This document shows positions 27,185-35,651 of a stretch of 64,000 nt of DNA, piece by piece (position 1 is the stretch's first letter; every line of letters begins with the position of its first letter). This DNA is from Hafnia paralvei ATCC 29927 (GTDB lineage Bacteria > Pseudomonadota > Gammaproteobacteria > Enterobacterales > Enterobacteriaceae), in NCBI RefSeq assembly GCF_001655005.1, contig NZ_LXET01000007.1:1-64000 (forward strand), in the 5' to 3' direction. Under the pieces are notes generated by a model. That model was not told where the DNA came from. It worked only from the letters and a program-made list of their open reading frames with translations, and ran no database searches. Position numbers and translations under genes: made by a program.

Positions 27185-28384
27185 ATGTCTGTTTTCTCTT
27201 TGAAAGTGGATATTGCGCAAAACCGTTTTTTCAACGGTGAAACGTCTCCACTTTTCTCGCGCGTAGAAGCACAAAAGGCTCGTGCCTTTCATAAAAAAAT
27301 TACGGGTTATCAGCCGACGCCGCTGCGCTCGTTGGAAGAGTTGGCTCAGCTATTTGGTGTGAGCAAGATTTTAGTTAAAGACGAGTCTCAACGTTTTGGT
27401 TTGAACGCTTTCAAAATGTTGGGCGGGGCCTATGCCATTGCTCGGCTGCTTTGTGAAAAGTACCAAATCGATATCAACGAATTCTCTTTTGAAAAACTCA
27501 AAGCCACTCTGACAGAAAAAATGACCTTTGCAACCACCACAGATGGCAACCATGGCCGTGGTGTTGCATGGGCTGCTCAGCAGCTTGGTCAAAACGCCGT
27601 GATTTACATGCCAAAAGGTTCTGCTCGTGAACGCGTTGATCATATTCGTAATTTAGGTGCTGAGTGCATCGTAACCGATATGAACTATGACGATACCGTT
27701 CGCTTGACGATGAAGACCGCGCAGGAACGGGGTTGGGAAGTGGTGCAGGATACTGCGTGGGAAGGTTATACCAAGATCCCTACGTGGATTATGCAAGGGT
27801 ATTCCACCCTAGCAGACGAAGCCGTGGAGCAGATGCTGGCGATGGGGGTTCAGCGCCCAACTCATGTGTTCTTACAGGCGGGCGTTGGCGCTATGGCTGG
27901 CGGCGTACTTGGGTATTTAGTTGACGTATTTGGTGCTGAAAAGCTGCACTCCGTCATTGTAGAACCTGATTTAGCTGACTGTGTTTTCCGCTCAGGTTTG
28001 AAAGGTGAAATTGTCAACGTGGGCGGCGATATGGCCACCATTATGGCAGGTTTAGCCTGCGGTGAGCCTAATCCTCTGGGCTGGCCATTGCTGCGTAACT
28101 GCGCAACTCAGTTTATCTCCTGTCAAGACAAGGTCGCTGCGCTCGGTATGCGTGTTTTAGGCAATCCACTTGGAAAAGATCCACGGATTGTATCGGGTGA
28201 GTCTGGTGCCGTTGGGTTAGGTGTTTTAGCCGCAGTTCACCATCATCCGAAGCGCGAAGAGCTAATGCAAGAGCTTGGTTTAAATCATGATTCTGTAGTG
28301 TTGCTCATCAGCACCGAAGGCGACACCGACGTTAAGCATTATCGAGAAGTGGTGTGGGAAGGGAAGCATCCAGCCTGTAGTTGA
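27185..28384 (+). CDS. ygeX: Diaminopropionate ammonia-lyase
   Basis: PLP enzyme that converts 2,3-diaminopropionate to pyruvate and two ammonia. It is 399 aa (E. coli 398). The Schiff-base lysine is K77 in RFGLNAFKMLGGAYA; the glycine-rich phosphate loop is AGVGAMAGGVLGYL near 240. Further conserved: TTDGNHGRGVAWAAQ near 118. In the urate pathway this step gives the carbon (pyruvate) and nitrogen payoff. Ribosome binding site GATGAGGATG. Second gene of the ygeWXY unit. Confidence 0.96.
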   Translation: MSVFSLKVDIAQNRFFNGETSPLFSRVEAQKARAFHKKITGYQPTPLRSLEELAQLFGVSKILVKDESQRFGLNAFKMLGGAYAIARLLCEKYQIDINEFSFEKLKATLTEKMTFATTTDGNHGRGVAWAAQQLGQNAVIYMPKGSARERVDHIRNLGAECIVTDMNYDDTVRLTMKTAQERGWEVVQDTAWEGYTKIPTWIMQGYSTLADEAVEQMLAMGVQRPTHVFLQAGVGAMAGGVLGYLVDVFGAEKLHSVIVEPDLADCVFRSGLKGEIVNVGGDMATIMAGLACGEPNPLGWPLLRNCATQFISCQDKVAALGMRVLGNPLGKDPRIVSGESGAVGLGVLAAVHHHPKREELMQELGLNHDSVVLLISTEGDTDVKHYREVVWEGKHPACS

Positions 28385-28459
28385 TCGCATATATCCCCAC
28401 GGCTTTTTGACCTTTATTTTCTCGCCGTAAGCGAGCTAACACATTGGAGTGAAAGAAAA

Positions 28460-29677
28460 ATGGCTAAGCAAGTTCCTTTTGAAATGGTGTTGGAAAAAGC
28501 ATATCAGTACAAAGATGAAATGACTCGCTTTCTGCGCGATATGATCGCCATCCCAAGCGAAAGCTGCGATGAAAAACTCGTGGTGCAGTGCATCAAAAAA
28601 GAGATGGAAAAAGTGGGTTTTGATAAGGTTGAGATTGACCCAATGGGTAACATTCTCGGCTATATCGGCCACGGCCCGCATCTGATTGCGATGGATGCGC
28701 ATATCGATACCGTGGGTATTGGTAATATTAAAAACTGGACCTTCGATCCTTATCAAGGAATGGAAGATGATGAGCTGATCGGTGGCCGTGGTGCATCGGA
28801 TCAGGAAGGCGGCATGGCATCTATGGTGTATGCCGGTAAGATCATCAAGGATCTGGGGCTGGAAGATCAATACACGCTGCTGGTAACCGGTACGGTTCAA
28901 GAAGAGGACTGTGATGGCCTGTGCTGGCAGTACATCATTGAGCAATCAAAAATCCGTCCTGAGTTTGTAGTGAGTACCGAGCCAACAGATTGCCAGATCT
29001 ATCGTGGTCAGCGTGGGCGTATGGAAATTCGCGTCGATGTTCAAGGCATCAGCTGCCATGGTTCTGCGCCAGAACGTGGTGATAATGCCATTTTCAAAAT
29101 GGGCCCAATCCTTAACGAATTGAAAGAACTCTCTCATAATTTGGGGAATGATGAGTTTTTGGGTAAAGGGACTCTGACCGTATCAGAAATATTCTTCACT
29201 TCGCCAAGCCGTTGTGCGGTTGCCGATAGCTGTGCAGTTTCCATTGACCGCCGTTTAACTTGGGGTGAAACATGGGAAGGCGCGTTGGAAGAAATTCGCG
29301 CCCTGCCTGCAGTAAAAGCCTCTAAAGCCGTGGTTTCCATGTACAACTACGATCGACCTTCTTACACCGGTTTGGTGTATCCAACCGAATGTTACTTCCC
29401 AACGTGGAAAGTGGAAGAAGATCACATCACCGTTAAAACGCTGAGCAAAGCTTATGAAGGGTTGTTCAACAAGAAACCGGTAGTTGATAAGTGGACGTTC
29501 TCTACTAATGGTGTATCCATCATGGGTCGTCATGGTATTCCAGTAATTGGTTTTGGCCCAGGTAAAGAGCCTGAAGCACATGCGCCAAATGAGAAAACCT
29601 GGAAAGACCATTTGGTGACCTGTGCTGCTATGTATGCCGCGATCCCACTGTCCTATCTCGATGAACTGAAAAAATAA
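28460..29677 (+). CDS. ygeY: M20-family metallohydrolase YgeY
   Basis: Zinc-dependent amidohydrolase of the M20/ArgE-DapE family, 405 aa (E. coli 403). Metal-binding and catalytic residues are recognisable: AMDAHIDTVGIGN (about 76-88), GRGASDQEGGMASM (about 112-125), the EE pair in VQEEDCDG, and a conserved His near the C-terminus in PEAHAPNEKTW. In the purine route it probably removes an acyl or carbamoyl group from a ring-opened product before YgeX acts. Start follows GGAGTG. Last gene before a strong terminator-like hairpin. Confidence 0.92.
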   Translation: MAKQVPFEMVLEKAYQYKDEMTRFLRDMIAIPSESCDEKLVVQCIKKEMEKVGFDKVEIDPMGNILGYIGHGPHLIAMDAHIDTVGIGNIKNWTFDPYQGMEDDELIGGRGASDQEGGMASMVYAGKIIKDLGLEDQYTLLVTGTVQEEDCDGLCWQYIIEQSKIRPEFVVSTEPTDCQIYRGQRGRMEIRVDVQGISCHGSAPERGDNAIFKMGPILNELKELSHNLGNDEFLGKGTLTVSEIFFTSPSRCAVADSCAVSIDRRLTWGETWEGALEEIRALPAVKASKAVVSMYNYDRPSYTGLVYPTECYFPTWKVEEDHITVKTLSKAYEGLFNKKPVVDKWTFSTNGVSIMGRHGIPVIGFGPGKEPEAHAPNEKTWKDHLVTCAAMYAAIPLSYLDELKK

Positions 29678-29696
29678 TTAGCATTAATTGCGTAAT

Positions 29697-29731
29697 CCAC
29701 TCCGGCCATAATTTGGCTGGAGTGGTTTTTT
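29697..29731 (+). terminator. Intrinsic terminator between ygeY and hyuA
   Basis: CCACTCCGGCC (29697-29707) pairs with GGCTGGAGTGG (29715-29725), one wobble, loop ATAATTT, then six T residues. It stands only 30 bases before hyuA, which leaves no room for a promoter in between, so it may act as an attenuator rather than a full stop. Confidence 0.85.
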
Positions 29732-29760
29732 CAGCCTATAGCTCCAAGGAAAATCATTCG

Positions 29761-31149
29761 ATGAAAAAGCTGATTATCAACGGTGTGGTCGTCAACGCAG
29801 ACGGTGAAATCCGACAGGATCTGCTGATCGAAAATGGCATTATCAGCCATATGGCTGAGCATATTTCTGCTGAAGACGCAGACGAAGTGATTGATGCCGA
29901 AGGATGTTACGTCATGCCCAGTGGCATTGACGTTCATACCCATTTCAACATCGACGTTGGAATAGCCCGTAGCTGTGATGATTTTTTTACCGGCACACGC
30001 GCAGCAGCTTGCGGCGGTACAACAACCATTATTGATCATATGGGATTTGGGCCTGCGGGGTGCAATCTGCATCACCAGTTGAAAGCTTACCATCAGTATG
30101 CGGCGGGGAAGGCCGTGGTGGACTATAGCTTTCACGGCGTGATCCAACACATTGATGATGAAATCCTTAATGAAATGTCATCAATGGTCCATGAGGAAGG
30201 CATCAGTAGTTTTAAGCTCTATCTGACGTATAACTACAAGCTGGGCGATGCGGATGTGTTGCGGGCTTTACAGCAGCTGCATCGTGTTGGCGCATTGGCG
30301 ACAGTACACCCAGAAAATGATGCTGCGATTGCGCTACGCCGCAAGCAGTATCTCTCCGAGGGAAAAACTTCGCCGATGTATCACGCGTTGAGTCGTCCTC
30401 TCGAGTGTGAGGCAGAGGCTATCAGCCGCATGATTAATCTTGCCCAGTTGGCAGGGAATGTGCCGTTATACATTGTTCATCTTTCTAACGGTTTAGGGCT
30501 CGATTATCTCCGTTTGGCGCGTGCGCGCCATCAGCCAGTCTGGGTTGAAACCTGCCCACAATACCTGCTGCTAGATGAGCGTTGCTATCAGCAAGAAGAT
30601 GCTCTGAAATTCATTCTTAGCCCGCCGCTCCGTAACCATCAAGAACAAGACAAACTATGGTGTGGTATCACTGATGGTGCGATTGATACCGTGGCTACCG
30701 ACCATTGCTCATTCCCTTACCACCAACGTATTTCAATGTCTGATGGCAACTTTACCCGCTGTCCGAATGGACTTCCTGGGGTTGAAAATCGCATGCAGCT
30801 TCTGTTTTCAGAGGGCGTAATGACTGGGCGAATTTCGCCCGCGCGCTTTGTACAACTCACTAGCGCCAATCCTGCTCGCCTGTTTGGTTTGTGGCCACAA
30901 AAAGGCAATTTAGCCGTGGGGGCAGATGCCGATGTAGTCATTATCGACCCGCAGAAAACCACCACTATCGAGCATACTCATTTGCATGATAACGCTGATT
31001 ATTCACCTTATGAGGGATTCCGTTGCCGAGGGGAGATCATCACGACGTTATGCCGAGGCGCAAATGTGTTTCAGGCTGGAAAATTCACAGGGCAGGCTGG
31101 CTATGGTCGGTTTATACATCGCCAACCTTTTGCTCAACCTTCCATGTAG
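29761..31149 (+). CDS. hyuA: Dihydropyrimidinase/D-hydantoinase-type amidohydrolase HyuA
   Basis: Cyclic amidohydrolase, 462 aa (E. coli HyuA 461, first studied as a phenylhydantoinase). Binuclear metal site: H59 and H61 in DVHTHFNID, the carboxylated lysine K152 in FKLYLTYNYK, later HPENDAA and HLSNGLG, and the Asp in ATDHC. It opens a hydantoin- or dihydropyrimidine-like ring. An in-frame ATG at 29713 lies inside the terminator; ATG 29761 has AAGGA upstream and starts like the E. coli protein. It is followed 44 bases later by yqeA. Confidence 0.93.
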   Translation: MKKLIINGVVVNADGEIRQDLLIENGIISHMAEHISAEDADEVIDAEGCYVMPSGIDVHTHFNIDVGIARSCDDFFTGTRAAACGGTTTIIDHMGFGPAGCNLHHQLKAYHQYAAGKAVVDYSFHGVIQHIDDEILNEMSSMVHEEGISSFKLYLTYNYKLGDADVLRALQQLHRVGALATVHPENDAAIALRRKQYLSEGKTSPMYHALSRPLECEAEAISRMINLAQLAGNVPLYIVHLSNGLGLDYLRLARARHQPVWVETCPQYLLLDERCYQQEDALKFILSPPLRNHQEQDKLWCGITDGAIDTVATDHCSFPYHQRISMSDGNFTRCPNGLPGVENRMQLLFSEGVMTGRISPARFVQLTSANPARLFGLWPQKGNLAVGADADVVIIDPQKTTTIEHTHLHDNADYSPYEGFRCRGEIITTLCRGANVFQAGKFTGQAGYGRFIHRQPFAQPSM

Positions 31150-31193
31150 TTTTATTCGTTTAATCTGCGTCACCAATATCTGCGAGGAATAGG

Positions 31194-32126
31194 ATGAAAA
31201 AGAAAATTGTGCTTGCGCTAGGCGGCAATGCGTTAGGTGAAGGACTCGCCGAGCAAATGCAGGCGGTGAAATCGACGGCGAAAGCGATTGTTGATCTGAT
31301 TGCACATGGTCATCAGGTGGTGGTAACTCACGGCAACGGCCCGCAGGTAGGGATGATTAATCAAGCGTTTGAAGCTGCCGCGAAAACAGAGGCGCACACT
31401 CCGATGCTGCCTATGTCTGTCTGTGTGGCGCTTAGCCAAGGGTATATCGGTTACGATTTACAAAATGCGTTGCGTGAGGAACTGCTCGATCGCGGGCTGC
31501 AAACGCCGGTTGCCACAATTATCACACAGGTGATTGTTGATGCTAAAGACCCCGCTTTCGCGAACCCTACCAAGCCAATTGGCTCATTCTTTTCGCAGGA
31601 AGAGGCCGAACTGTTGACGCGTAACGGTTACATCATGAAGGAAGACGCCGGACGTGGATATCGTCGCGTGGTTGCGTCACCTAAGCCGGTTGATATTGTA
31701 GAGAAAGAAACGGTACAGGCCATGCTTGAAGCGGGGCAAGTGGTTATTACCGTTGGTGGCGGTGGAATTCCTGTATTGCGCGAAGGAAATCATTTACGCG
31801 GTGCGGGGGCAGTAATCGATAAAGACTGGGCTAGCGCCAAACTGGCAGAAATGATCGACGCAGATATGCTGATCATTTTAACTGCGGTCGAGAAAGTGGC
31901 GATTAACTTTGGGAAACCCAATGAGCAGTGGCTGGATCAGCTCAGTATTGCTGATGCTCAGCGTTTCATCGAAGAAGGACATTTTGCTAAAGGCTCAATG
32001 TTGCCGAAGGTTGAAGCTGCCGTTTCTTTCGCCGAGTCTCGTGCTGGCCGTCAGGCATTGATTACTGTCTTGAGTAAAGCACAGCAGGGAATTGAAGGAA
32101 AAACTGGGACGGTTATTGCTAACTAA
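31194..32126 (+). CDS. yqeA: Carbamate kinase-like protein YqeA
   Basis: Amino-acid kinase family, 310 aa (E. coli YqeA 310). Conserved LALGGNALGEG at the N-terminus, VVTHGNGPQVGM near 42-53, and VITVGGGGIPV near 183. It should convert carbamoyl phosphate plus ADP to ATP, CO2 and ammonia, the energy-yielding last step for the carbamoyl groups released by YgeW. Ribosome binding site GAGGAATAGG. It converges with yqeB over a perfect hairpin. Confidence 0.94.
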   Translation: MKKKIVLALGGNALGEGLAEQMQAVKSTAKAIVDLIAHGHQVVVTHGNGPQVGMINQAFEAAAKTEAHTPMLPMSVCVALSQGYIGYDLQNALREELLDRGLQTPVATIITQVIVDAKDPAFANPTKPIGSFFSQEEAELLTRNGYIMKEDAGRGYRRVVASPKPVDIVEKETVQAMLEAGQVVITVGGGGIPVLREGNHLRGAGAVIDKDWASAKLAEMIDADMLIILTAVEKVAINFGKPNEQWLDQLSIADAQRFIEEGHFAKGSMLPKVEAAVSFAESRAGRQALITVLSKAQQGIEGKTGTVIAN

Positions 32127-32136
32127 CCGGTTTGCC

Positions 32137-32170
32137 TCGCCCGCTTCCTAATTGACATGGAAGCGGGCGA
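32137..32170. terminator. Perfect 12-bp hairpin between convergent yqeA and yqeB
   Basis: TCGCCCGCTTCC (32137-32148), loop TAATTGACAT, GGAAGCGGGCGA (32159-32170). It sits in the 54-bp convergent gap. No T-run on either strand, but placement suggests shared 3'-end formation. Confidence 0.7.
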
Positions 32171-32180
32171 ATATTCAGAA

Positions 32181-33773
32181 TTAATGTTTCCGATCCAACT
32201 TCATCATTGCTTCCAGAACTGCGCCACCAATCGCGCGTGCTTTATCTGAAACCGTCATATAATCGGCCTCAGCGCCGCGTGGGTCGATATCACCGATTTT
32301 AAATCCTTCGCAGACCTCTAATCCCTCGCTAAGCAAGCCACGCACCATGCCAGTTAATGGGGCAAAGACCGGTGTTTCACCAATATGTGCCATCACATCG
32401 CCTTCTTTAACGAGATCGCCAAGCGCAACGCAGCAGTGCATGATGCCCGAAGCGGGGGCTCGTATAACTCGACGGGTTGTATGCCCAGAGATATTGCCCG
32501 GAATACCGGTGTTGGGCTGCGTATATCCTTGATAGATCACCCGGCCTAAATAGTGTCCTCGGTTTGTTTCAATGACGGCATCGCAGTCGTGGCCTGCGTT
32601 AAATCCAGGGCCCAACGCCACGGTTATCGGCGCCATATCCTTGTGGGTGCCCAAGTTTTGTTTAGCCAAAATAGCATCAACCAAGAAGCGAGGTTTTAAT
32701 TCATCAAGGTAGCTGGCCTTTTCATCCACTAAGACTGGGATTTCACCACGATCGAGAATGCTAAACGCTTCATCTATCCCGTTCGCTTTTCTGGCTGTGA
32801 CGCCTTCAACGCAGGCTTCACCATCGAAAATAGCTTGAGCGAATGCGACGGTACGGCGGATCACCGTGGGTTTCGCGATGTCTAGCATGAGGACATGGAA
32901 ACCCGAATGGAAAAGCCTGAGCGCAACACCAGTCGCAATATCGCCGGAGCCTCGGATAACGACGAGTTTGTCGCGTTTTAGTCTTACGTCATCCTGTTTC
33001 AAGCCACCTGCAGCCTGATTTTTGACCTGTAAGACTTCAGCCAAAATGCTTACGGCAATTTCTTCTGGCGTTTCTGCGCCGATGTTATAGCCGATTGGGG
33101 CATGCAAACGTTCGATGAGTGCTGCTGATACTCCCTGCTGGCGTAGTGCTTGGGTAAAGGTTTGAACTTTTCTTCGGCTCGCCAATAATCCTAAATAGCA
33201 TAATGGTTTCTCAATCAGCACATCCAATGCTTCTTTGTCCTGATTATTTGTCGCGATGATAACGAAGTTTTCTTTTTCAATGTTGAGCTTTTCAATGACA
33301 GCGCTGAAGCTATCAGCATGTACCAGCGTAGTACCCGCAGGAAAAAGGGCAGGATCGAGGCTAGAGGCATAGGTATCGGCGACGTGTAAATCAAAGCCTA
33401 AAGGCGCAGCCGCCTGTGCAATCGCACGGTTTACGTGTCCTGCGCCGATCAAGATTAAGCGAGGACGTAAACCATGCACATCAATATAAACCGACATCGC
33501 ACCGCCGCAGTCTGATCCTACGGCGTCTTGGCCATTACGCGCCATGCGCCCGTGGAAGACCCGAGCTTTACGCTCGGACAACGCTTCGAGCGCTTGCTCA
33601 ATAACTAAACGTTCAACCATGCCTCCACCAATAGTGCCGAAGATACTGCCATCAGCCAGCACCAACATTTGTCCGGAGTGCCGAGGGGTTGAACCTCGAC
33701 TTTCAATAATTTGTGCCAACGCAAAAGGTTTGTTTTCTTCTTCCAATCGTGCTGCTTGCGCAAAAATGTTCAT
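32181..33773 (-). CDS. yqeB: Selenium-dependent molybdenum hydroxylase maturation protein YqeB
   Basis: 530 aa (E. coli YqeB 541). Two parts: an XdhC/CoxI-like maturation half (about 1-260: STPRHSGQM, GGGMVE, GSDCGGAMSV and a Rossmann-like LILIGAGHVNRA) and a C-terminal half specific to the YqeB/EF2563 family (VVIRGSGDIATGVALRL, then GPGFNAGHDCDAVIETNRGH and GNISGHTTRRVIRAP). The family is associated with labile selenium insertion into molybdenum hydroxylases. The frame extends 35 codons upstream, but ATG 33773 matches the E. coli start and has TGAGG before it. Follows yqeC in the same direction. Confidence 0.92.
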   Translation of the reverse strand: MNIFAQAARLEEENKPFALAQIIESRGSTPRHSGQMLVLADGSIFGTIGGGMVERLVIEQALEALSERKARVFHGRMARNGQDAVGSDCGGAMSVYIDVHGLRPRLILIGAGHVNRAIAQAAAPLGFDLHVADTYASSLDPALFPAGTTLVHADSFSAVIEKLNIEKENFVIIATNNQDKEALDVLIEKPLCYLGLLASRRKVQTFTQALRQQGVSAALIERLHAPIGYNIGAETPEEIAVSILAEVLQVKNQAAGGLKQDDVRLKRDKLVVIRGSGDIATGVALRLFHSGFHVLMLDIAKPTVIRRTVAFAQAIFDGEACVEGVTARKANGIDEAFSILDRGEIPVLVDEKASYLDELKPRFLVDAILAKQNLGTHKDMAPITVALGPGFNAGHDCDAVIETNRGHYLGRVIYQGYTQPNTGIPGNISGHTTRRVIRAPASGIMHCCVALGDLVKEGDVMAHIGETPVFAPLTGMVRGLLSEGLEVCEGFKIGDIDPRGAEADYMTVSDKARAIGGAVLEAMMKLDRKH

Positions 33774-33807
33774 AGCAACCTCAAGATCCCAGTGATAGTT
33801 CGTCAAT

Positions 33808-34611
33808 TCATTTGTGTGACTGGCGTAGCTGATGCGTAATTGGAGGGTGTTCTTGAACCGCGCCAACCCAAATAGCACTTAACTCAGGTTGAGATTCCAG
33901 TAGGCCATTCAGCGCGTCTAAAAGAGCATTATCGATCTGATAAAGTTGATTAATCAGCCAGATGCGCAGTGGGTGCTTGGGGGCGCCTTTGAACATGCCT
34001 TCAGGATGTGAGATAAATTTTTCAAATACTGAAAGTTGGAGCACATCACCGGCTTTAATGCCACAAACGGCGGCGAAAATGGGCCAACGATGAATATGTT
34101 CAGGATCTGCGGGGCGATTAATGACACTCCCTCCGGTTAACGCAATCACACAGTTACTACTGAGGGGAATGCAAGGTTCATGCCCTGCAGGGGCTTTTAG
34201 CGGTTTCTGATGTGCGCCGTCTGCCTCGACTAAAATGATGTCAAAAAGATGGGCGCGATTTAATTCGTCAGCCTGTTCTGGGGTAATGCCGGAAACTTTT
34301 TGTGTGTCCGCATTATATTCCGTGAAGAGTGCTACGATTTTAGGGGGGCGTGTTGGCACCTTTGCCTGTTGAAGGAGCGTGGGCCAATAATCTTTTTCGA
34401 TGATAATGGGGTTAGCTTGAGAAGATTCAGGGCGATACATTCGGGTGGTCGTGGTGATCAATACGCTGAGTCCTTGCTGAGCAAAAAACTGAGCTAGCCA
34501 AAATAGGGTACTAGTTTTCCCACCAGCACCAATCAGGCTGATAAGATAAGCGCGTTTGTTTTGTACATTTGAAACGACATCATTAAATAGCACGTCAATG
34601 TTGGGTATCAT
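33808..34611 (-). CDS. yqeC: Selenium-dependent hydroxylase accessory protein YqeC
   Basis: 267 aa (E. coli YqeC 256), with a P-loop near the N-terminus, GAGGKTST (residues 28-35, K32), ITTTTRMY near 52 and a conserved LVEADGAHQKPLKAP near 127-141. The family (TIGR03172 type) co-occurs with YqeB and MocA in genomes with selenium-dependent molybdenum hydroxylases. The exact reaction is unknown. It is divergent from mocA with only 31 bases between the two starts. Confidence 0.9.
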   Translation of the reverse strand: MIPNIDVLFNDVVSNVQNKRAYLISLIGAGGKTSTLFWLAQFFAQQGLSVLITTTTRMYRPESSQANPIIIEKDYWPTLLQQAKVPTRPPKIVALFTEYNADTQKVSGITPEQADELNRAHLFDIILVEADGAHQKPLKAPAGHEPCIPLSSNCVIALTGGSVINRPADPEHIHRWPIFAAVCGIKAGDVLQLSVFEKFISHPEGMFKGAPKHPLRIWLINQLYQIDNALLDALNGLLESQPELSAIWVGAVQEHPPITHQLRQSHK

Positions 34612-34642
34612 CAGTTTTTATTAAAGACCATGCCGAGGAGAA

Positions 34643-35287
34643 ATGATGAATCATAAATTAGGAAAGCATCAACGAGCGGTTATATCTCCAATAGTGGATA
34701 TGAGTCCGCGTGAAAACGTAGATTGCATCATTACGGCAGCGGGTCTTTCCTCTCGAATGGGGCAATGGAAAATGATGCTACCTTATAATGGAGGAACGAT
34801 TCTTGATTCAAGTATAGAAAATGCACGTCAATTTTGTCAGCGAATAATATTAGTCGTGGGATATCGCGGTGAAGAACTGTTGGCGCGTTATAATAATGAG
34901 AGTGATATCACAGTTATTATAAATAATAATTATGCTAGCGGTTTATTTTCTTCGATCCAAGCGGCTGGGAAAAATGTTAATACTGAGTATTGCTTTATTA
35001 CTCATGGTGACATCCCTTGCTTAAACCGTGAGATCTACCATCAGATTTGGTTGAAGCGCGGTCCTTACGCATTGTTGCCTTGTCATCAGGGAACCCCAGG
35101 ACATCCTGTTTTGCTGCCTAAAAAAATCATACAGCAAGCCTGCATGGATGATGTCACCCCGACGTCAATGCGTGAGTTTTTACTTGCAGGTGAGTATCGC
35201 TATTTAAATATGAATCAACCTCAGACGGTTCTGGATATAGATACACCGGAAGCATATCAATTACTGCTTGGAACTTCCCATGATTAA
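34643..35287 (+). CDS. mocA: Molybdenum cofactor cytidylyltransferase MocA
   Basis: NTP-transferase-like enzyme that links CTP to molybdopterin, giving the cytosine dinucleotide cofactor of xanthine-oxidase-type enzymes. The nucleotide-binding motif TAAGLSSRMG is at 31-40 and the metal-binding region THGDIPC is near 119. At 214 aa it is about 20 residues longer than E. coli MocA (192), all at the N-terminus. No better-placed internal start is visible, since GAGGAG precedes only the ATGATG at 34643/34646. Supplies cofactor for XdhD downstream. Confidence 0.9.
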   Translation: MMNHKLGKHQRAVISPIVDMSPRENVDCIITAAGLSSRMGQWKMMLPYNGGTILDSSIENARQFCQRIILVVGYRGEELLARYNNESDITVIINNNYASGLFSSIQAAGKNVNTEYCFITHGDIPCLNREIYHQIWLKRGPYALLPCHQGTPGHPVLLPKKIIQQACMDDVTPTSMREFLLAGEYRYLNMNQPQTVLDIDTPEAYQLLLGTSHD

Positions 35288-35376
35288 TTTAATTACTGGC
35301 TAATAATATCGTTTTTATTTTTATATATTAGTTTATCGATTGCGCTCTCATTTTTGAGATGTTCAAGTCTCAGTGT

Positions 35377-35391
35377 TTATCAAACTGATAT
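35377..35391. promoter_or_regulatory. Candidate upstream activator site for ygfK
   Basis: TTATCAAACTGATAT matches the perfect palindrome at 25568-25582 at 13 of 15 positions and lies about 170 bases upstream of the ygfK sigma-54 promoter, a usual enhancer distance. Confidence 0.5.
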
Positions 35392-35560
35392 TGTATTATT
35401 CTATTTTGATAATTGATTCACGCGTAGGCCGTAGATGTAATTGTGGCCTAGTGCGGCATTGATTTATATTCTCATTTGTTTAGTGAGCGGATTCACAAAT
35501 AAAATTTGCTATTCGATTTAGCTCACGAAATTAATGTTTTTATTTCTGAGTGCAAACCAT

Positions 35561-35576
35561 TGGCTCGATTGTTGCT
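35561..35576 (+). promoter_or_regulatory. Sigma-54 promoter of the ygfK operon
   Basis: TGGCTCG-ATTG-TTGCT matches TGGCACG-N4-TTGCA with invariant GG and GC at correct spacing. It lies 91 bases before the ygfK start and should drive ygfK-ssnA and probably ygfM-xdhD. Confidence 0.85.
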
Positions 35577-35651
35577 GATATCTCTTATCCGTAGAGGATT
35601 GTTAATCCTCTGCCATTTTACATTTGAGCATGTCGTAGCAAGGAGATAGTC

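Larger units (their letters stand above)
35288..35651 (+). other. mocA-ygfK intergenic control region
   Basis: 364 bp, AT-rich, no credible ORF. It carries a near-palindrome (35377-35391) like the one before ygeW, an extra TTTTGATAATTGATT stretch at about 35404, and a very good sigma-54 promoter (35561-35576). The ygfK leader is about 65 bases with ribosome binding site AAGGAGA. Confidence 0.6.

Noticed and set aside
33774..33878. 35-residue upstream extension of yqeB
   Set aside because: The ATG at 33773 matches the E. coli start (MNIF) and has a TGAGG site; the extension overlaps the end of yqeC without support.
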